Assembly (NCBI GenBank): GCA_921293015.1
Contig: OV121091.1
Location: forward strand, 9,701,755 to 9,765,754
Origin: Phorcus lineatus
Lineage: Eukaryota; Mollusca; Gastropoda; Trochida; Trochidae
Length of the DNA stretch: 64,000 nt
Direction of reading: 5' to 3'
Positions 23,698-36,089 of the stretch are shown here, in pieces. Every line of letters starts with the position of its first letter. The first letter of the stretch is position 1. The translations under genes were made by a program, and so were the position numbers. The notes under the pieces were generated by a model. That model was not told the origin of the DNA and searched no databases. It saw only the letters and a program-made list of their open reading frames with translations.

Positions 23698-24984
23698 CCT
23701 CTGAACCGTCTAGCATCTAGGCTTGGACTCCTAACATGGAATTTGAGGCGCATGTATCATTTATACATTGTACACTCTCAAGGATCTTTGTCTTGTAACC
23801 ACTCACGTAAAATTTCTTTTATATGAAAGATTATCGAAGGCGAAACTAATTTTCAGAAATTAGTGCAATTAATTGTAAGATCATGATGCACAGTTGCTGT
23901 CATTACTCATAAGTCATTAAGTAACAAGTATCACTCACCTAATTCATGGCTTGTCAATAAATCTCCTAACGGTGCATGAGTTTCAGTTATTTTTTAAACA
24001 TTCTACACGTACATCTTCATATCAAGGTAACAAGCGCTGGCCAAGATGTTGGCCTTGTCTCACACTCCTGGTAATACAGACTCTTTAAAGTATATAGGAC
24101 GAAGACCATGCATATCTATGATAATGATATTCGGTCATAACATTTCCTGTAGCAATATTCTGGAGAATTAAGATATCACTTTCATGTGGACCTGTGTGTA
24201 TGTTACTGGACTACAAAGAGTCGACCTACGGACGGTAAACCGATAGCTGAGATAAACAGAAGACGACCCTCTTATGCAGTGTAGTTATGCAGTGCATGCA
24301 GCTACTGAAATCTGAGCCTCAATTGTTGTGTATACAGTCACAATGGAAACCACGTCGGATCACCGCCATTCATCTATATTTGGGCTCTTATTGTTATGTG
24401 CATTTCACATTTTTTTTTATTCCTTATTAATTTTGAAAATAATATTGTTGATTCTTTTAGCAATTATTTTCCTCTGATTAAATGTTAAGTAAATCTTAAT
24501 CCTGAAATGTAAAGTAATGTAATGTAAATCTAAAGAGGTTCATATGTTATTCAATAATGTCTTAATCCTGATAAACAAACTACATGGAGTAAATATTTTC
24601 AAAAATAAAAATGTTCAATTTGGCAATCAGTCAACTGGGGAGCGAACAGTAACAGGGCAATACATCTTCTCGTGACATTGTATCGAACTTAACAGGAACG
24701 CCAATAGTATGATTGTCTAAAACCAAGATTTCCAGCCGGGCGGGTATTTCGAGAGCTAAAATGGCACTAGGTCTCTGAAAACTTATTCTCGAACTCATTA
24801 CTTTATCATAAACAGACTTGCTTTAATGCGATGACATGTTTTACAGTAGGGAGAGTTCAATGTGAACTATAGTCTTGGGCGTGTACGTCACTCGGTATTT
24901 TAACAGTTTCTTTCAACAACTGAAAGTCCATAAATGGTCATATAAAAGAAAATCTTCTTGGTATTATAGGGTGTGTGAATTGTA
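23698..24984. other. Upstream flank of chitin synthase; promoter not recognised
   Basis: This should contain the 5' UTR and promoter of the minus-strand chitin synthase gene. No convincing TATA box or initiator was identified, and no other gene is seen. Confidence 0.4.
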
Positions 24985-25513
24985 AAAAGGTTGAACATTC
25001 ATGGAAATAAGGAAGTGTTAGATTATTGCGCTCAAATTAACCGTGCTAAATTCCTTGATTTATGTCTTCAAGTACTAGATACAAGAGACAGACAAAAGTG
25101 GCACTCTGATATGTTTAATGACAAAGGTAATGGAAATGGAAATAAACTAAGAATATTTAGGACATATAAACAAGATATAGAAACTTCAAATTATGTAAAG
25201 ATGTTTCTCACTAGACAACAAAGACGTTTACTAGCCTCATTACACTGCGGAAACCTTCCCCTTCTAGTAGAAAGTGGCAGGTATACCAAGCCTGTAACCC
25301 CCCTAGAAGATAGACTCTGTCAACTATGTCATGGACAGTGAATTGTATAAAGATCTACGACAATGTTTGATTGATAAATGTAATATTTTCTATAATCTCT
25401 GTGATTTATCTCCGCTAGATAAATATAAGTGGATAATATCCTCAGAAGTCATCAGTTTGAATTGCCAAGATGTATTAAAAAAAATGTACCATAAAAGGCA
25501 ACTTGCTCTATAA
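24985..25513 (+). pseudogene. LINE pol 3' fragment, same family as the copy ending at 34480
   Basis: The carboxy-terminal part of a non-LTR retrotransposon polyprotein. WHSDMFNDKGNGNGNKLR, LTRQQRRLLASLHCGNLPL and GRYTKPVTPLEDRLCQLC closely parallel WYNDLFNDKGQQNGNKLR, LTRSQRSVLSKLRCGTLPL and GRYTRPKTPLENRICKFC at 33984-34230. The block ends in a Cys-x2-Cys zinc-binding motif. A frameshift and small deletion near 25330 remove the middle of that motif, and the reading continues as YKDLRQCLIDK. The copy is 5'-truncated and dead. Confidence 0.85.
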
Positions 25514-25783
25514 TAATTCCCATAGTGTATCCCTTAATAAATGTTAGTATCATTTTTCAATCAATAAATATGACAAATATATTGTATGTATGAAGTATTA
25601 TACATGTATTTATGCTATGTATGAGTTTACATGTATACATTATGTGTGTATATATTCTTTGGGTTAGCATGTATGCATGTGTGTTTGTATACAATTATAT
25701 ACATGTAGCTGTGTAAATTAGATGTTTAAATGTTTGTTGAATGGGTATGTATGTCTGAATTTGTTTGAATATATAACTGATTG

Positions 25784-25870
25784 GGTATGCATGTTTGTTT
25801 GATTGTGTGTGTGTGTATGTATGTGTGTGTATGTATGTATGGATGGATGGATGTATGCATGCATGTGGCT
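25784..25870. repeat. TG/TATG-rich simple repeat
   Basis: Runs of TGTG, TATG and GGATGGATGG in an otherwise AT-rich stretch. It may derive from the 3' tail of the LINE fragment ending at 25513. Confidence 0.7.
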
Positions 25871-26026
25871 TTTTGTGAATATATATCTATGTATGTATTT
25901 GAATAATTATTTTAGAATATTTTTATTGCATTTAATGTATTAGTATGTGCTTGAGGTGTCATCTCGGCCTCTTGAGGCCAGGTGTTTGTATGTATTTATC
26001 TGTATAATGAATGTTTTGTTATATTA

Positions 26027-26142
26027 TCATTATTATTATTATCATTATTATCATTATTATTATTATTATTATTATTGTTATTATTATCATTATTGTTATT
26101 ATTATTATTATTATTATTATCATTATTGTTATTATTATTGTT
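26027..26142. repeat. (ATT)n microsatellite, interrupted by ATC and GTT
   Basis: About 116 bases of TTA/ATT triplets with periodic substitutions. Open frames here encode runs of Tyr, Leu, Asn or Ile and are not genes. Confidence 0.95.
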
Positions 26143-27698
26143 ACTAATACTGTACTGCGCAAGAGAGAGATGTAAAAAAAATAAAACAAGTAATTGATAC
26201 CTAAAGTTGCAACAACAACACACTGATACAGCAAGTTGGATGTTTACTGTGGGTTTTCCAAACAAGTAAATTATTGCTGATTTTGATGTTTTTGATTGCA
26301 CCAATATAGGAGGTCAAGCAAAATGGGGATACTCATACTGAAATATAATAGGACCTAATTCCTGAAAGATACTATAAAAGTACTAAGTTAAATTAAGACA
26401 GTAAACCACCTGCATTTATATCATTTTATACTTGTGACCAACTTCCCCTCGTAGGTATGCAAAGTTGTATGGATTCATTTTGTATACACAGTTGTTCATT
26501 CAATGAAGTAGGTGGGGTCCAAAAAACTTGTTTGTAGTAACAGTGCCGGTTTGTCATGTATCAGTTGGGTCGGACGCCAACATTTATCAGGTGATACACT
26601 TTAAAAAGACATTAGCTATGTCAGTTGATTCCATATTGTTATTGATTTTGATGAATACAAGATTGCAATAGCTGTTCTTCCTAATTGCTTTCTTAAGAAA
26701 ATCGTGGTTTGTTTCTCTAAAAATTCCAGCGACATGAAGTAGTTTGAAATCATGCATTGTATGTTTACTAAAACAAGTCATCTGAACATCAAATGAAGAA
26801 CATGAAGGTGCATAATACATGTTTCAAATTCTTATTAAAAGTTTCTTAATGTTCATACTGATACAGTCTTAACATGTTTGGGCTTTTGTGTTTCCTTACC
26901 TTTCCCTGTGTCTTGAAGTTTACCTGTACATGTGGCTTGAGTTTACCTGTACTTGTGGCTTGAGTTTACCTGTACTAGTGTCTTAAAGTTTACCTTGACT
27001 TGTGTCTTGAAGTTTAACTTCCCTCTAACTGACACTATTTAGTTGTGGTGTCCCAGACGACAGAAATGCTGTGTTCAGTAGAACATTGTCTAACAAGTCG
27101 TAAACTAAAATCTTTCCGCTTTACTAACTGAACAGGAGCTGACGATTGTGAAGGAATAATGGGGAGACACTCGTTGAATGGCTAAGTCGGAAAACTTACA
27201 CACTCAAACAGTATGGTAGCGGATTAGTTACGTAAGAAGAAAAACGTGTTTAGAATGTACCAGATCTTATCAGTGGCCACAAAAAAATGCCTATTTGACA
27301 CCAGCACGCAATCGTTATACGGTTTAGTAATTTACTAATGAATAAAACGTTTATAAAATAATATTGCCTTTTAGGACAAGTAACCATACATTACCAAATG
27401 AAGAAGACCCTTTTCAAAATATACCCTTACGAAAGAATATGTACTAAGTTGAACTCCGGCTACACTATCTATGATGTTGTAATGCATAGACATATCAACG
27501 ATTTTTCTGACAAATGATTATTATTTTCAGTGTGTTTCTTCTTTATTTCAGTATAAAAAACTGATGTGTTAAAATGAAATAAAATTGTCACGCTTCATTA
27601 AAGACATACGAGTATGTTGCTGTAAATCATATGTTTGTTGTATTCACAATTGTGTATATTACGTCACAAGGTAGCACAGGTTTTGATTTAAACATATT
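26143..27698. other. No gene seen; contains a short 26-bp tandem repeat
   Basis: Around 26910-27015 there are about five diverged copies of a 25-26-base unit with consensus GTGTCTTGAAGTTTACCTGT. The remainder is AT-rich with no supported exon. Confidence 0.5.
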
Positions 27699-28055
27699 TT
27701 ATTCACAAAAGTGAAACGGTTGATTAAGAGGCGTGTGACACCTGCATCTCTTTGTTTCTTGAAAATACACATGTACATGCTTGAATATGGATTCGTTCTC
27801 ATAAAGAAATAGATCTGCATGGCCATTAAGGACTAAACTAACATCTAAGGGCACTCTCCCTAGAGTAACATTTGATACCTTATTTAATTTTCTATTGTGC
27901 TGAGCTTGAAAAAATGTACAATCAAAGATATAACGAAGGGCATTTTCACATGGATTTCCACATAAACAGCTGGGGTCGTTGACTAAACCTACGCTTCGGC
28001 GATTTACATCGGGCCGATTGAGGAGCTCTTTCTTCAAAATGAGTATGTTAGAGAG
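27699..28055 (-). pseudogene. 3' end of a LINE pol, different family
   Basis: The C-terminal segment of a non-LTR retrotransposon polyprotein. It has the zinc-knuckle-like CLCGNPCENALRYIFDC, then VSLVLNGHADLFLYENESIF and HVYFQETKR, a tail found in many I/Nimb or Jockey-type LINEs (family assignment from memory of the motif). Reverse transcriptase is absent, so the copy is strongly 5'-truncated. Confidence 0.7.
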
Positions 28056-29144
28056 TAATGTAGCTAATCAGCATTTGTATTGTTTAATGTCGAAGATACA
28101 GTGATACGTATATTATCTCCAGGTGAAATACAACATCACCACAATTGCCCAGTGTCACAATGCATAAGACCAAGATGAGTTTAAATAATTTTGAAGAAAA
28201 TCGATCAAAACAAATCATATTCCTAAAATCGTGATACAAAATGGAGCTTTTGGGGAGTAGCTAAATTTTGACTGATTTCCACGCTCTTATATATTTGCTC
28301 TCATCTTATATTTTGTAAAAACATTTTTGTAAGCACTAAATGCATTTTTAAAAAAACAGCTAAAAACATTATTGAAATCAGCCACATTTTATTTTTGCCA
28401 ACATTCCACCCTACTTTGTTGACCATCCATCCCAAATACATAAAACTCTTACGACACTATCTCTCCTCCTGACCACTGAATACACATCAGATTGATACTG
28501 TGATCACTGAAATCACGAGATTACGGGTGTAGAGTTTCCCTACCACTCCATTCACGGACGGGACACACATCCACTACACAGACAGACAGATATTTTATTA
28601 TAGTCTCACCTCGTTACAATGATTCATGTATAAACACATAAAAAGATAATATATACAGATATAAGTCAAATCACGAAGTTAAAAAAGCATATAACAAGAA
28701 ACAACAGAGATCAGGTTATGGTCTAACCTACAGATACAGCCTTCATGCCGAGAGAAATATTTCAATGGTTTTATTTTCCTCTCTAATTGTGATAGAGACA
28801 TGATTTTAGGATTATCGGAGAACAAGCTTCCAGAACAATATGAATGCTGAAAACATTTCACATCAAGATTTCACCTAGGGGGTCAGCTCAATTTACATGT
28901 CATTAAATTTTCTACCAACCTAAATACTTCACAGAGATTGCATCATGTAAGTCATAATACAGTCTTTAAAACATACTTAAAAACCAACACATGAAAAAAT
29001 ATTAATATATATCACGATTTAGGATTTATACGATTATGAGAGACAATAGGAGATGGAAACAGAATTATTAATGAGTTTCGTCTTACATCGACGGATATGT
29101 TTAGTCAATACTGGATTCGCCTTTAGATTCAAGCTCACGGTATG
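28056..29144. other. AT-rich spacer between LINE fragments
   Basis: No supported exon. A 60-codon ORF at 28679-28861 (-) has no recognised motif. Confidence 0.5.
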
Positions 29145-29964
29145 AATATTATATCCATGCAGTTCAATCAATGTATGAAAGCACCTTTGCTCGGGTACGT
29201 GTTAATGATAGCTTCACAGATACTTTCGGTGTAAACTCTGGTGTAAGACAAGGCTGTGTAATGTCTCCAACGCTGTTTTCAATTTATGTAAACGATCTTG
29301 CAAAGGAAATTAATAATTTGCACTGTGGAATTGATATAGATGGTTCTATGTTAAGCTTATTTTTGTACGCTGATGACATCGCCCTAATTGCCCCAGATGA
29401 GTTGTCGTTGCAACGTATGCTTGACTGTGTTGATCGTTGGTGTGAGCGTTGGAAGCTCTTGGTCAATATAAGTAAAACCAAAGTGGTCCATTACCGTCCT
29501 CCCTCTGTCTTCGGAATTGATATTTACTATTGGCAGTAATCACATTGAATACTCTCATGCTTACAAATACTTGGGTGTTTGGTTTCAGGAATTTTGGATT
29601 TGAACTTTACAGCTCGAGAAATTGCTAAATCTGCAAGTCGTGCACTTGGTATTATTATTTGCAAATTTAAAGCTGTTGGAGGCTTCTCTTTTGAGGTTTA
29701 TAATACATTGAACAGAAATTTGGTCCTACCTATCTTAACTTACGGGTCAGCAAATGGGGTACCAGGCAGTTTAATATTATCAATTCTGTCCAGAATCGGG
29801 CTTGCAGATTCTTCCTTGGTATGAGTTGTAAAACCCCAAATTTGGCTGTACGTGGAGAGATGGGCTGGGTTTTGCCTTTTACAAATAAAAAAATTGAAAT
29901 TTTGTCCTTTTGGAGTAAGCTTAAAAAAAATGGACTGTTCTAGATTACCTCATCACATCACACG
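29145..29964 (+). pseudogene. LINE reverse transcriptase fragment, left part of an interrupted copy
   Basis: The palm and thumb part of a non-LTR reverse transcriptase. VRQGCVMSPTLFSIYVNDL is the region-4 motif and FLYADDIALIAP the catalytic YADD motif, followed by CERWKLLVNISKTKVVHY. Frameshifts near 29530-29580 and 29750 break the frame. The last codons read DCSRLPHHITR and stop abruptly where the antisense LINE at 29965-33836 begins. The copy is 5'-truncated near 29145 and its right part resumes at 33837. Confidence 0.92.
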
Positions 29965-30163
29965 TTTATTACTCAAAAATTATCCACCTTCGGTGGTACA
30001 TGAGTAAACAAATATAACATTTTAACATGTACAACAAGATAACTGCATGAATTAAATTAACAATCAAAGTGGTTACAAACAGTCTTAATGAACTTGGAAA
30101 GTTTTTTGAGAGTTGAAATATTACTTATGAAAAGTTTACGAAACTTATACATACTAGGCCAGG

Positions 30164-31015
30164 TTATATAATATTCTTGAACAATGACCTACGTAGATCT
30201 GCAAAGTAGTGACATTTAAATAAATAATGAAACTCATCTCCAATCAAACGTGAATCACATAAATTACAGAATCTCTCTTCTCTTGGGGTATTTTGCCATC
30301 TACCAGTTTCTATTGGAAGTTTGTGATTGCAAGTTCTAAATTTTAGGATTGGTTTAGAGATGTCTTCTGATAAGAGTAGATATTGTTCAAATTGTGGAGA
30401 AGACTTCAGAATTTTATAATAAATTCCTTTCGAAGATTTTTGTATATCGCTCATCCATGATTGTAAGAAATTATCTTTTAAAATACGGTCTACCTTATGA
30501 ATGATCCATGAGTTTGAATAACGCTGAGGATAATCAAAAACATCCGGAACACCGCACTTACAAAGAATGTTTTTAATGTGATTTACCCAGGCATAGTGAG
30601 ATAGCGTTTTGTTTTCATTTGTAATGTATTGAAGGATAAACGTTGCTATTTTATTGTTTGGATGTGAAAATATCAATTTACACCAGTATGAGATAAATCG
30701 TTTCGAAATTTGAAGCTGAATAGGTTCTCTACCGAGTTCCCCATACACCATAAAGTTTGGTGTATTAAACCGTAAACCAGTAGCTAATTTAAGAAATTTG
30801 AGATGAACTTATTCTATTATTTCGGTGTTCTCATATCCCCATATCTCACATCCGTACAACAAAATTGGTACAACTAATCTGTCAAATGCAGAAAGAAGTA
30901 GGTCTAGTGGCAGTTTAATATTTCTAGCACGTTTCAATAATGCTATCGATGCCTTCATGCCAAGATTAGCAATATACTTAACAGCGAAGTTCATACGTCC
31001 ATTTCTATGTAGCAC
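30164..31015 (-). pseudogene. LINE pol C-terminal domain with zinc-binding motif
   Basis: Continues from the RT with VLHRNGRMNFAVKYIANLG and LLSAFDRLVVPILLYGCEIW, the thumb and connecting region. After an in-frame stop at 30809 it goes on to ERFCNLCDSRLIGDEFHYLF followed by KCHYF, a Cys-Cys-His-Cys zinc motif typical of the 3' end of CR1/L2-like and related LINEs. Confidence 0.88.
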
Positions 31016-31058
31016 AGTTCCTAGGTATTTATAAGTGTTGACAACTTCAATTTTCTTA

Positions 31059-31964
31059 TCATACAGTGAGAATGTTTTTTTTGTAACTAGCTGCTGGTCC
31101 GGAACCGAATATAATTATCTTTGTCTTGCTAGTGTTTACTTGAAGTTTCCATCTGTCGCAATATTCAGCAAACGAATTCAAAGAATTTTGCAAATCATCA
31201 TGAGTTTCTGAAAGGAGAACAGTATCGTCTGCATAGAGTAGGACAAGTAGTTTGAAATAAATAATAAAATCATCGTTGTGCGTTTCTAATTCAACACCAA
31301 CACACGATTGATTTGATAGGTGACATTCTAGATCATTTAAAAATAAGGAAAATAAAAGAGGAGACAAGTTTTCTCCTTGTCTAACTCCTGAGAGACAATT
31401 GAAGAAATCAGATTTTTCTGACTCTATCATAACGCAAGATTTTATATCATCATACATATTTTGTATCAAATTCAATACTTTCCCTTAGATACCAATTTGT
31501 CTTAATTTAGTCCACAATCCAATTCTCCAGACTTTATCAAAGGCTTTTGAAAAGTCTATAAAGGCACAAAAGAGTTTCTTTTTATATATCTTCAATCGAT
31601 GCATCAAATTATGAATAATGAATACATTATCAGTTGTAGAAAAACCCTTTCTGAAACCAGATTGGGCATGTGATATTATATCATTATCGTCGCAAAATTT
31701 AGTTAATCTTTCATTTAGGATGCTAGTAAATAGCTTACCAAAGCAACTCAAGATAGATATAGGTCTATATGAGGCGGGATCCTTACGGTCTCCTGATTTC
31801 TTATAGATAGGTTTTATTGTGCCGGTAAGCCATGCTTGGGGCATTATTCCAGTTTGTAGAACAGCGTTAAAATATTCAACATAAAAAGGCAATAAAGTTG
31901 GTAAGGCTGAAGACAAGTACTCATTCACAATCAAGTCTAAACCAGGTGTCTTGTTTTTCTTCAA
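31059..31964 (-). pseudogene. LINE reverse transcriptase domain
   Basis: Continuation of the same polyprotein. KKNKTPGLDLIVNEYL, GTIKPIYKKSGDRKDPASYRP, SGFRKGFSTTDN, FIDFSKAFDKVW, LSGVRQGENLSPLLFSLFLND, and LLYADDTVLLS with the YADD catalytic pair are the ordered RT motifs. An in-frame TAA at 31485 interrupts it between motifs, and a frameshift near 31050 ends it. Confidence 0.94.
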
Positions 31965-32113
31965 TTTCTGGAGAGCAAAAACTATTTCATGCGCAGATAT
32001 GTCTTCATTGAGTACACTAACATCATAATGTGGCGGGTCTTTTGTTTCACTTAAGTCCGCGTCACCATCAATAATGCTTTCATTTATGTTTTTGAAGTGA
32101 TCATAAAAATCAT

Positions 32114-33571
32114 CTAAAGAGATTGGGTATTTATTGTCTCTCTGTTTACCTTAAGAAGTCTCCAGTAGTTTTTAGGCGATAATTGCTTTTCTTTACGTAA
32201 CTGGGTTCTTATAAAATCATTTTCTTTCTTTATGTACTTATTCATGGTTTTCTTATATTCCTTACTTGCTTTACGGAAAAGAGTTTTATTAGTGTCTGTT
32301 TTGTTCTTATAATAACATGCTTTTGACTTATGAAATGACTTCCGTTTCTTCTTACAATCTGGTCCATACCAAGGTTTAGAGTGTACGTTCCTTTTACTAC
32401 GAGTAGTGGTATTGACCTTATAAGGAACTTCACCAAATGCTTTACGTGCAGAATAGACCAGCACGTGCGTGACCTCTTGCGCTATTTCATTCACAACCTC
32501 TACTGGGTTACCTTGACCTTCCCTTAATGACCTTGCTCTCCTGCACAATTTGATGACACAATCATTTGGAATGTTTTTAAGGAATATATCTACTTTATCA
32601 TGATTACATTTACCTGGTTTGCTGACAAAATGTTTTGTATCATTAATAGCTGGAGTCTGTCCATGTCCTATTTCATGACAGTTGGTTTCTGATATGTGTA
32701 GACTGAAATGAATTGGTTTATGTACATCAGATAGCATAGGACAGAATTCTGAAACACTAAAATCATTGAATAAGGATAATGAATTTGGGGATGAAATGAC
32801 ATAGTCTACTGTACTGACGTCTTTACAAGTTGTTTTACCAATGTGCTTATCCTTACCAATTCTACCATTACAGATTAACAAATTGTGACTTTTACAAATA
32901 TCAATTAATCTAAATCCATAATTATTTGGCTGACCTATATCCTGGGATGTTCTTTCTACTGGGATACCAAGATTTTCAAGCATTAATTCTGAGTCAAGTT
33001 CTGATCTCAGTTCATCAATATCTAGTTCCTTTGATAGATGTTCATCAAAAGTACAAAAATCAATTACGGACTTAGTCCTAGCATTGAAATCCCCATTAAG
33101 AATAATATTGTCAGTATGGGTTGAAATTAAAGTAAGATCATGTTCAATACATTCAAACATTTCTTCACTTGAGAATCTAGAGCATTCAGGTGGTATATAC
33201 ACAATACCAAGGTATAAATCTTGAGGTGAGTTGAACAGATAGCCTGCTAGTTTAACCCATAAAACAGCCTCATTTTCTAAGTCTACTAGAGTAACATAAG
33301 GAAACAAGTGGTCTTTAACAGCTAATCCTATTCCACCAGAACGTCTTATGAAGTTTTTTCTATTTTTCAACAAGACTTTATAACCTGGTATTTCAATATC
33401 ATCTAGTGCATCTGTTTTTGTTTCTTGAAGACATATTAAATCATGTTTCTCAATAAGTTCTATAAAGTCAGGGTACTCAAGTCTTTTTCTTAAACCACAA
33501 ACATTAAGACAAACAACTTTTAGATCAGTATTTGGTTTTTCACTCTCAAAGTGATCCTGAAAGTCACTCAC
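32114..33571 (-). pseudogene. LINE APE-type endonuclease domain
   Basis: Residues 1-290 match the apurinic-like endonuclease that nicks target DNA in target-primed reverse transcription. VVCLNVCGLRKR gives the Asn, LICLQETK the catalytic Glu, GIVYIPPE the Tyr, NGDFNAR the Asp/Asn pair, and STVDYVISSP with LSDVHKPIHF the final Asp/His. The following 190 residues are the linker towards the reverse transcriptase. The frame ends at 32114 because of an apparent 2-bp AG duplication near 32140; in the other frame the sequence continues as RDNKYPISLDDFYDHFKN. Confidence 0.93.
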
Positions 33572-33589
33572 ACTACCACCGACGTCCCC

Positions 33590-33835
33590 CTAGCTCCTAG
33601 TGGGTCTGGCTGTCAGGGTGGGAGTCTTTAGGTTTGCTGGAACTCTGTAGGGTGGAGGAGTGGGCACAGGAGATAAAACATTATCAACATACAATTTGTC
33701 AATCACAATATGAGCCTGTTTATTTTGATTTCTGGCTTCTCTCTGTAGAGTCATAAGAACTTCTCTCCTGTAGGAGCTTATCTCCTCAGGGAACTGTTCA
33801 AATATGCTGTAGGGTTTACCTTTCAGTTTGACCAA
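33590..33835 (-). pseudogene. LINE ORF1 C-terminal fragment
   Basis: Encodes LKGKPYSIFEQFPEEISSYR and REARNQNKQAHIVIDKLYVDN, resembling the C-terminal domain of L1-type ORF1 nucleic-acid-binding proteins (the QFP-E-I and KLY-D blocks). It stops 19 bases before the endonuclease frame. The N-terminal coiled coil and RRM are missing because the element is truncated here. Confidence 0.75.
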
Positions 33836-33836
33836 G

Positions 33837-34480
33837 TTTGATATTCAGATGGTCGGGCCAATATCCTAAGTCTTGGAACAACACAGTCATGAAACTCGTT
33901 GAAAATCTTAATCTGCCTTGTGATTTAAGTGATATTTCTGGAATTGATTTCTCTCATATCAGAACTTGGATGAAATCCCTTGATAGTCAAAGTTGGTACA
34001 ATGATTTATTTAATGATAAAGGCCAACAGAATGGTAATAAATTACGTACTTACAGATTATTTAAGAAACTTTTGACACCAGAATTTTATGTTACTACTCT
34101 GTTAACAAGGTCTCAACGTAGTGTTTTAAGTAAGCTGCGCTGTGGCACATTACCACTGGAGGTAGAAGTCGGCAGGTATACCCGCCCAAAAACGCCTCTA
34201 GAAAATAGGATTTGTAAGTTTTGCAATCGCAGTACTATTGAAGATGAAATACATTTTCTTGCTGAGTGTGACTTTTATTCTGATCTTAGGTATAATTTAT
34301 GACAGGATATTTCCCGTGTAAATCCTTTCTTTGCTCAGTTGTCCTCCCCCGCCCAATCTGTATTCTTATTACGTAATGAGAGGTTTGTAAAGCCACTTGC
34401 CGCTCTATTAATAAAAATGTGTAATAGACGAAAACACGCTATTAGCCAAAATATAACTTAAACAACTTAAATAACCTTAA
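33837..34480 (+). pseudogene. LINE pol C-terminal part, right half of the interrupted copy
   Basis: Resumes the polyprotein broken at 29964, starting LIFRWSGQYPKSWNN. Then come WYNDLFNDKGQQNGNKLR, LRCGTLPLEVEVGRYTRPK and RICKFCNRSTIEDEIHFLA with ECDFY, the C-terminal zinc motif. It ends at 34302 with a nonsense codon after LRYNL and continues open-looking to about 34460. The family is the same as at 24985-25513. Confidence 0.9.
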
Positions 34481-34649
34481 ACTCTTGTATATGTTTGTAT
34501 TTAAATGTACATCTATATTTTATACATGACTATTTTAAGATGTTCATGTGTCTCATAGGCCTTATGGTCGGGTGGTACGATCTTTTACAGATTTTACTAC
34601 ACGTTGTACCCAATCGACAAAATGTACCACGTGACACATTAATAAAATA

Positions 34650-34678
34650 TTTTTCTTCTTCTTCTTCTTCTTCTTCTA
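34650..34678. repeat. (CTT)n microsatellite
   Basis: About nine TTC triplets, probably the simple-repeat tail of the plus-strand LINE that ends just upstream. Confidence 0.8.
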
Positions 34679-34974
34679 TTATAGGGGGAGTAGCAGGAAG
34701 TCGACACTTAGAAAATCCAAAGTAGCATAGAGTCGACAGGCGGCAGACTTTGATGTTTTTTGTTTTTTCAACACAGGATTAATTTCACGGTTAGCTAAAA
34801 ACTCGGATTTAATCACACCCTGCGGGAAAAAATGCGAAAAGGCTGCCATAAAGAGAAAATGTTACTGAAATCAACAAATTATTGAAATAGGCATATTTAA
34901 GTGCGAAACAGTTCTGTCAACAGACTGCCAAAAAAAACTAAAGTTAGCATATTCAATCATAATCAGGGATGTAC

Positions 34975-35085
34975 TCACAAATGTAGACAATAATAAAATG
35001 TGTTCACCAATTTAGACACTAGTGAAAATGTGTTCACCATTTATATCAATAGTGAAATTGTGTTCACCAATTCAGAGACTAAGTG
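34975..35085. repeat. Three diverged copies of a roughly 35-bp unit
   Basis: The unit contains GTGTTCACCAATTTAGACACT and AGTGAAAATGTGTTCACCA in varied form. The last copy supplies the left target duplication of the adjacent SINE. Confidence 0.75.
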
Positions 35086-35340
35086 AGGAGAGGTGAGGTG
35101 ATATGGGGTTTAACACTGCTTTCAAGATTATTTCACTTATATCATGGCTGCTAGAATTATTCAGGGAGAAAGCTCGCAACACCATTGTGGCTATACATTG
35201 CGGTGAAACCTGCGAGCATCGGCTTGAACTAGCGAACCATGGGTGGTACTGCGCTGAAATTCAGTGTAGCATTGCACCCAAACCTGACTGCGTGTAGAAC
35301 AGTTCTCTACTGCAGACAAAGTAGCCGAGCCCCTGGCGGG
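35086..35340 (-). mobile_element. Second SINE copy, 5'-truncated, with 14-bp target duplication
   Basis: This matches the SINE at 7831-8145 over its body but lacks the tRNA-like head; the copy stops at GAGCCCCTGGCGGG. Flanks TCAGAGACTAAGTG (35072-35085) and TCAGACACTAAGTG (35341-35354) form a 14-bp duplication with one mismatch. The truncation is at the 5' end of the minus-strand transcript, as expected for target-primed reverse transcription. Confidence 0.85.
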
Positions 35341-35354
35341 TCAGACACTAAGTG

Positions 35355-36074
35355 TAAATAGATAAGTGTTACTATAAAAGTGATACAGAGGATGGAAACG
35401 ATTACTAGATGGCAAATGCAAAGTTAGGTTTCACATTCATTCCAACTTCTCGAGGCGGTCGTTAACTGTGTATGGGTGACCACATGTACTGGTTAAATAA
35501 GACACGAGGTGATGAGTTGATATTCTGAACGATAGGCGACATGCCTGACGATCCGAGGTGTCATCAACTCGCCGACTACATAACCAACATCTGGACGGAA
35601 GGCGACCTTCCGTTAGAAACAAGGAACCACAACACAACTATTTAGAGGACTACAGACGATTATGAGCAATCATGAGCTCATCCCAATGTTTTTAAAAGGG
35701 TGATGCATGCTGGGTAGGAGAGAGGACGTGTTTCGGGAGCTCCCGACGCAGTGAAGAAAAAATGATGAAATTATACCAGAAATAAGTGATACTATTGTCT
35801 AAAATCTATATGACCTGAATGTTGCACCTTTATTGAACTATATTCTATAAAAAATACAGACGGATGATACTTCGCTTGGATTTTATAGACGGATTCAATT
35901 TTGTGAATCCGCCATATGCATTGTTCGGATGTGATCAAAGTGAATGTGTTCTTTGGAGAATTTCTAATTACGAGTAAGTAATCACATACTTCACCTGTAC
36001 GCTTCGTGAAAAAATTGATACGATTTTGGAAAATAAATGTGAACACTGAACATAACTTTTTCAAAATATGTCCG
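35355..36074. other. Flank upstream of the split ORF1; possible LINE 5' UTR
   Basis: If the ORF1 start at 36075 is correct, part of this stretch would be the 5' UTR and internal promoter of that element. No boundary was found. Confidence 0.35.
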
Positions 36075-36089
36075 ATGTCTAAACAATAT
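36075..36089 (+). pseudogene. First codons of LINE-type ORF1, cut off by a DNA transposon
   Basis: ATG TCT AA plus the 7-bp ACAATAT. Read across the removed element (with one copy of ACAATAT deleted), the codons continue as MSKQYQPKRRRSSD into the ORF1 at 38798-39712. The element thus split the ORF after five codons. Confidence 0.75.

Larger units (their letters stand above)
29965..33836 (-). mobile_element. Antisense LINE (ORF1 end plus EN-RT), inserted into another LINE
   Basis: A 3.9-kb non-LTR retrotransposon on the minus strand: the C-terminus of ORF1 (33835-33590), then an APE endonuclease, reverse transcriptase and C-terminal zinc motif. It interrupts the plus-strand LINE between CACATCACACG (29964) and TTTGATATTC (from 33837). 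Fusing the flanks restores the host reading frame. At most four bases (GTTT) are shared at the two junctions, so the target duplication is very short. The minus-strand 3' end is TGAGTAATAAA. The element is 5'-truncated within ORF1 and carries frameshifts and stops, so it is dead. Confidence 0.92.

Noticed and set aside
25947-26304. ORFs rich in Tyr, Leu, Asn or Ile on both strands
   Set aside because: They are translations of the (ATT)n microsatellite.
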